From JAXDLH01 sp034666705 (GTDB lineage Bacteria; Chloroflexota; UBA6077; SHYK01), in NCBI GenBank assembly GCA_034666705.1, contig JAXDLH010000439.1, positions 1 to 9,596 on the forward strand: a DNA stretch of 9,596 nt, given 5' to 3'. Position 1 is the stretch's first letter; every line of letters begins with the position of its first letter. The notes under the pieces are model-generated. The model did no database searches and had not been told where the DNA came from. It was given only the letters and a program-made list of their open reading frames with translations. This document shows, in pieces, positions 6,738-9,596 of the stretch. A program made the translations under genes and the position numbers.

Positions 6738-6770
6738 GTGAAATCCTAGGGAAAACCCTAGGATTTTCAC
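6738..6770. repeat. Perfect inverted repeat upstream of comX: ComA-box-like operator or terminator
   Basis: Arms AAATCCTAGGG and its exact complement (11 bp) are separated by AAAA (6752-6755). With one bulged T the pairing extends to GTG/CAC, 14 bp in all. Each arm also contains the palindrome CCTAGG. It lies about 40 bases upstream of the putative comX -35 and about 50 bases after the flavoprotein stop. A dyad with a 4-base spacer is the layout of the Bacillus ComA box (TTGCGG-N4-CCGCAA), though the bases differ. As a minus-strand terminator it has a good hairpin but no T-run after it, only the TTT inside the arm; on the plus strand it is followed by T-rich sequence, but no plus-strand gene ends here. 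Confidence 0.85.
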
Positions 6771-6818
6771 TTTTGAGGACCACCGTAGGATCATGATCGG
6801 AAAGGGGCGCTCCTGTGA

Positions 6819-8225
6819 TCACGCCAGTGAGCCGAAGAGATTGTTCAGCGACTCCGCCAGTGATGGATGAGCGAACACCCCGTCGCGCAGCGCCGTAAAG
6901 GGGAGCCGGCCCATCATCGCGAGCTGCATCATCGCCATGACCTCTCCGCCCTCGATTCCGAGCACTGCGCAGCCAAGTATCTGATCCGTCTCTCCATCCA
7001 CGATCGCCTTCATCAGGCCACGTGGCTCGTCCACCTCGAGAGCACGTGCCACGTGGGTCATCGGCATCTTCGCGACGCGCACGCGGCGTCCCTCGGCGGA
7101 CGCCTCGACCTCACTCAGTCCGATCCGCCCGAGCTGCGGGTCGATGTACACCGTGTACGGCACGAGTCGGTCCGTGGTCGTCCGATTGCCGCCGTCGATG
7201 AGATTGACTTTGATGATTCTGAAGTCGTCATACGAGATGTGGGTGAACGCGGGACCGCCCTTCACGTCCCCAAGCGCGTAGACTCCCGGTACATTCGTCT
7301 CGAGCCGCTCGTTCACGCGGATGAAACCGCGCTGGTCGGCCTCGATGCCGGCGGCATCGAGTTCCAACGAATCCGAGTTCGGCGCCCGCCCCGCTGCAGC
7401 CAGGACGTGTGAGCCCTCCAACGTTCGCTCAGCACCCTCACTGCGCACGGTCACGTGCACGCGCCCATCGGCGCCCCGTTCCGCACGCACGGCGTCGGAA
7501 TGCAGCAGGACGTCGATCCCGTCCTGACGCAGGATCTTCGCCACCTCATCGGCAATATCCGGATCCTCACGGTCGAGGAGCTGCGCCCGGCGCTGGACAA
7601 TGGTGACATTACTGCCGAAGCGGCGAAACATCTGCCCGAACTCCAGGCCGACGTACCCGCCGCCGAGCACGATGAGATGGGCCGGTACCTCGTCGAGCTC
7701 CATAATCGTGGTCGAGTTGAGCGGTGCAACCTCTACCAACCCTGGGATTGGGGGCATGGCGGGGCGCGCGCCTACGTTGATGAAGATCCTCGGCGCCGCG
7801 AGGCGTCGCACCTCGCTGCTTGGCAATTGCACCGCGACGGTGTGCGGACCCTCGAATCGAGCCGTGCCGAAGATCAGCTCAAGACCGGCAGCGTCGCGAA
7901 GGCGTCGCTCGCTGCCACTGCGAAAGCTGTCGACGATGTCGCGCTTTCGCTGCCGAACCTTCGCCATGTCGATTTGGATCTGGCCGACCTGCACGCCATA
8001 GTCACGCCCGCGGCGCGCGAGGTACGCCGCACGCGCGCTCGCTACCATCGTCTTGGTAGGAGTGCATCCCTCGTTGATGCACGTGCCGCCCACGTGCTCC
8101 CGCTCGATGATTGCCGTTTTCCAGCCATGTTGAGCAAGCGCCGTGGCGAGCGGCCCCCCGGCCTGGCCGGAGCCGATGACGATCGCATCGAGTGCCTCGG
8201 GGCTGCCCGACGCAGTTTGCTCCAT
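6819..8225 (-). CDS. Mercuric-reductase-like / dihydrolipoamide-dehydrogenase-family FAD flavoprotein
   Basis: NAD(P)H-dependent flavoprotein disulfide reductase, cytosolic, substrate unknown. From ATG 8225 it has 468 residues. It has an FAD-binding GSGQAGG at 18-24, redox-active GGTCINEGCTPTKT with C49 and C54, a central NAD(P) Rossmann loop VLGGGYVGLEFG, ALGDVKGGPAFTHISYDDFRI of the second FAD contact and the C-terminal dimerisation domain. The catalytic pair HPSLAE (H453, E458) is present. There is no N-terminal heavy-metal domain and no C-terminal Cys pair, so true mercury reduction is doubtful despite the likely automatic name. No lipoyl-complex genes are nearby, so E3 function is also doubtful. 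A longer frame from GTG 8255 exists, but ATG 8225 has a GGAGGA five bases upstream and is preferred. Confidence 0.92.
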   Translation of the reverse strand: MEQTASGSPEALDAIVIGSGQAGGPLATALAQHGWKTAIIEREHVGGTCINEGCTPTKTMVASARAAYLARRGRDYGVQVGQIQIDMAKVRQRKRDIVDSFRSGSERRLRDAAGLELIFGTARFEGPHTVAVQLPSSEVRRLAAPRIFINVGARPAMPPIPGLVEVAPLNSTTIMELDEVPAHLIVLGGGYVGLEFGQMFRRFGSNVTIVQRRAQLLDREDPDIADEVAKILRQDGIDVLLHSDAVRAERGADGRVHVTVRSEGAERTLEGSHVLAAAGRAPNSDSLELDAAGIEADQRGFIRVNERLETNVPGVYALGDVKGGPAFTHISYDDFRIIKVNLIDGGNRTTTDRLVPYTVYIDPQLGRIGLSEVEASAEGRRVRVAKMPMTHVARALEVDEPRGLMKAIVDGETDQILGCAVLGIEGGEVMAMMQLAMMGRLPFTALRDGVFAHPSLAESLNNLFGSLA

Positions 8226-8229
8226 CGCG

Positions 8230-8235
8230 TCCTCC
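8230..8235 (-). promoter_or_regulatory. Shine-Dalgarno fixing the flavoprotein start
   Basis: GGAGGA, four bases before ATG 8225. It lies inside the alternative reading frame from GTG 8255, which has no comparable site, so the shorter protein is chosen. Confidence 0.75.
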
Positions 8236-8264
8236 GCAGGCGTATCAAACTGCACGCCTCAACG

Positions 8265-8293
8265 ATTGTACGTGCCCTCGCGCAATCGACTGC
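8265..8293 (-). promoter_or_regulatory. Weak candidate promoter for the flavoprotein gene
   Basis: A good minus-strand -10, TACAAT (8265-8270), lies about 40 bases upstream of ATG 8225. The -35 at 17-base spacing (GCAGTC, 8288-8293) is poor. Only the -10 and its position support this. Confidence 0.25.
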
Positions 8294-8301
8294 ACGCAAC
8301 G

Positions 8302-8329
8302 GGGCGGCCGAGGACATCCTCGGCCGCCC
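8302..8329. repeat. Perfect 13-bp GC-rich inverted repeat in the PRC/flavoprotein gap
   Basis: The arm GGGCGGCCGAGGA (8302-8314) is followed, after CA, by its exact complement (8317-8329); as RNA this is an 11-12 bp stem with a 4-6 base loop. It lies 91 bases after the PRC-barrel stop on the minus strand and about 75 bases before the flavoprotein ATG. There is no T-run on either side, so it is not a canonical intrinsic terminator. It may end the upstream transcript in a T-independent way, protect its 3' end, or be an operator. Confidence 0.85.
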
Positions 8330-8419
8330 AGTTGCCATCTCTGCCTGCTGCGTGCGCACCCGGGTCGCGACACTGGCGTGCTTTTCCACCGTACCAAGGA
8401 CATTCAACGAGAGGGGAAG

Positions 8420-9070
8420 CTAGGCTGCCTGCTCCAGGTGCTCTAACTCTTCGCGCCTGACGTTCAACCCTATACCGCTCATTGATATGTCGCTAACCCA
8501 CGCCAGTGGCAGGTCGACATCGCTCCTGAAGAGCAATCCATGGCGCATGGCCACTCGCGTTGGGTGGCCCGTGGCGCAGTCGATCGTGAATGCGGCCAGC
8601 TCGCCGACTTTCTCACCGCTGGCGTCGAATATCGCCAGACCTGGTTCGATCACGACAAGTTGCCGGTCATCAGGCACGCGTTGCTCGCCACCCGGATAGC
8701 CGCCAACTTTATCCAGGTAACCCCCTGATCCCCGATCCACCGCGGCATCGACCTCAAAGTACTGGCGGGCAATACCGCGCGCTTCGGCGGCGGGCGGCGC
8801 CACGTAACTCGGGTCGCGACGATGGAATGCGTCCGGATCGTACTCGACCATCGTGTCGAATGACGCTCGATCGAGGTCGAGTTGGACTGCTCCATCGCGG
8901 ACGCCGATCGCATAGCTCAGCGGCACGACGCGCTCGTGGGCAAGGATTGTGCCACTCTTGACGATGAGATTCTCGACCCGATCCGCCCGCGGCTCGACCA
9001 CGAGGCGGCTGACGTGGCCGAGTTTCCCATCGCGGCCAAATACTTCGGCACTGATGCCAATTTCCATCAT
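8420..9070 (-). CDS. Protein with two PRC-barrel-like domains
   Basis: Soluble 216-residue protein with two PRC-barrel-like beta domains. The first, at about 4-66 (SAEVFGRDGKLGHVSRLVVEP, then ILAHERVVPLSYA), is followed by an Arg/Asp-rich linker with Gly-Gly stretches (about 75-135) and a second domain at about 138-208 (GLAIFDASGEKVGELAAFTID). PRC barrels occur in RimM, in the photosynthetic reaction-centre H subunit and in many stress-related or unknown bacterial proteins; no specific function can be given. There is no signal peptide or membrane helix. The frame opens at TTG 9106, but the ATG at 9070 is preceded by GAGGAAGG (9073-9080) and is chosen; ATG 9067 directly follows and is also possible. 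The 143 bases between this gene and the cupredoxin stop hold no clear signal. Confidence 0.85.
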   Translation of the reverse strand: MMEIGISAEVFGRDGKLGHVSRLVVEPRADRVENLIVKSGTILAHERVVPLSYAIGVRDGAVQLDLDRASFDTMVEYDPDAFHRRDPSYVAPPAAEARGIARQYFEVDAAVDRGSGGYLDKVGGYPGGEQRVPDDRQLVVIEPGLAIFDASGEKVGELAAFTIDCATGHPTRVAMRHGLLFRSDVDLPLAWVSDISMSGIGLNVRREELEHLEQAA

Positions 9071-9213
9071 CGCCTTCCTCACCGTGCCTTCGCGCCGTGC
9101 GTCCAATTCATGGCCGCACGTGACTACACGTCCCGTCTAACTATCCGGTCCAACTGTTACACGAGGCGTGACGGGGCGTAAACGTACCGTCAATGACGAT
9201 GAGGGTTCTAAGG

Positions 9214-9573
9214 TCAGGAGACGACGACAGTCCCCTTCATGAAGTCATGGAGCGCACAGAAGTATTCGTAGGTTCCCGGATCATTGAATGTCAGGCCAAA
9301 GCTGGCCCCGGCCCCGATCAATCCGGAGTCGAACGACCCGCCGACCGCCGTAACCGTATGCTCGAACGCGTCGGTATTGGTCCAGTTAACCGTTGCACCT
9401 GCTGCCACAGAGATTGGCTCAGGGCTGAATGCGAAGTTCGCAATGGTCGCGTCGGCGCTCTGCGCCGCTACTGGCGAGACAGCGACCGCAAGTCCGATCA
9501 GCGCCGACCCGAGGAGCGTAGGCGCCAGGCGAAATCGACGTACGGTGCGGTAACCAAATTCGGCGGGATTCAT
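9214..9573 (-). CDS. Secreted amicyanin/plastocyanin-like blue copper protein
   Basis: Small type I copper electron carrier exported across the membrane. The 119-residue precursor has an Arg-containing N-region and a hydrophobic core at about 16-33 ending in SPVAAQSA, a plausible signal-peptidase I site near 37-39. The mature cupredoxin fold of about 80 residues keeps all four ligands: H72 (FEHTV), C106, H109 and M112 in YFCALHDFMKG, with the short C-x2-H-x2-M spacing of amicyanins. FAFSPEPISVAAGATVNWTN is the usual N-terminal strand region. The ATG at 9573 has a GAGGG about ten bases upstream, close to the window end; the promoter would lie outside. Its redox partner is not evident; the nearby flavoprotein is cytosolic and probably unrelated. 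Confidence 0.93.
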   Translation of the reverse strand: MNPAEFGYRTVRRFRLAPTLLGSALIGLAVAVSPVAAQSADATIANFAFSPEPISVAAGATVNWTNTDAFEHTVTAVGGSFDSGLIGAGASFGLTFNDPGTYEYFCALHDFMKGTVVVS

Positions 9574-9596
9574 ATGCAGTCAACCCTCAATGGCAG

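Noticed and set aside
6738..6770. Transposon end or attachment site at the CCTAGG-containing inverted repeat
   Set aside because: No transposase, integrase or target-site duplication is nearby; a regulatory dyad or terminator explains it better.
7455..8423. 322-codon plus-strand open frame
   Set aside because: Antisense to the flavoprotein gene, whose motifs are unmistakable; the plus-strand translation is rich in Arg/His/Ala with no recognisable motif, as expected of a GC-rich shadow.
9107..9213. Promoter with TTGACG for the PRC-barrel gene
   Set aside because: A TTGACG is present on the minus strand near 9187-9192, but there is no acceptable -10 at 16-18 bases.

Overview
This is a window of about 60% GC carrying eight protein genes, all on the minus strand. 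The mix includes a T-box-controlled citramalate synthase, tightly overlapped genes, PRC-barrel and amicyanin-like proteins and GC-rich codon use. This would fit a high-GC, non-Firmicute bacterium, possibly Chloroflexota (Thermomicrobia-like). That placement is inference from gene style; no rRNA or other marker is present.

The centre of the window is a compact unit, read from high to low coordinates. It contains a 71-residue small protein with Trp near its C-terminus (6401-6616), a ComQ-like isoprenyl transferase (5388 to about 6320), a 772-residue ComP-like membrane histidine kinase with an N-terminal PDZ-like segment (3083-5401), a ComA-like NarL-family response regulator (2407-3090) and an NRDE/TANGO2-family protein (1651-2394). 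The kinase overlaps both neighbours by 8-14 bases and the NRDE gene starts 12 bases after the regulator stops. The arrangement is that of the Bacillus comQXPA quorum-sensing locus, but with the candidate pheromone precursor in front of comQ. The expected circuit is that the small protein is prenylated on Trp by the ComQ-like enzyme and exported, sensed by the kinase, and passed by phosphorelay to the regulator. A perfect 11-bp inverted repeat with a 4-base spacer lies upstream of the candidate comX. It resembles a ComA box in layout, but could instead be the terminator of the preceding gene.

Downstream of this unit (1-1600) lies a separately promoted gene for (R)-citramalate synthase (cimA, cut by the window edge). 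It is preceded by a complete class I T-box leader with an AUC (isoleucine) specifier, the canonical T-box motif and an intrinsic terminator. This fits control of the pyruvate-to-isoleucine pathway by uncharged tRNA-Ile.

Upstream of the quorum-sensing unit (6819-9596) are a mercuric-reductase-like/dihydrolipoamide-dehydrogenase-family flavoprotein, a two-domain PRC-barrel protein and a secreted amicyanin-like blue copper protein. They are separated by 140-195 base gaps containing hairpins. No tRNA, rRNA, CRISPR or insertion sequence was seen. The plus-strand open frames are antisense shadows of these genes.
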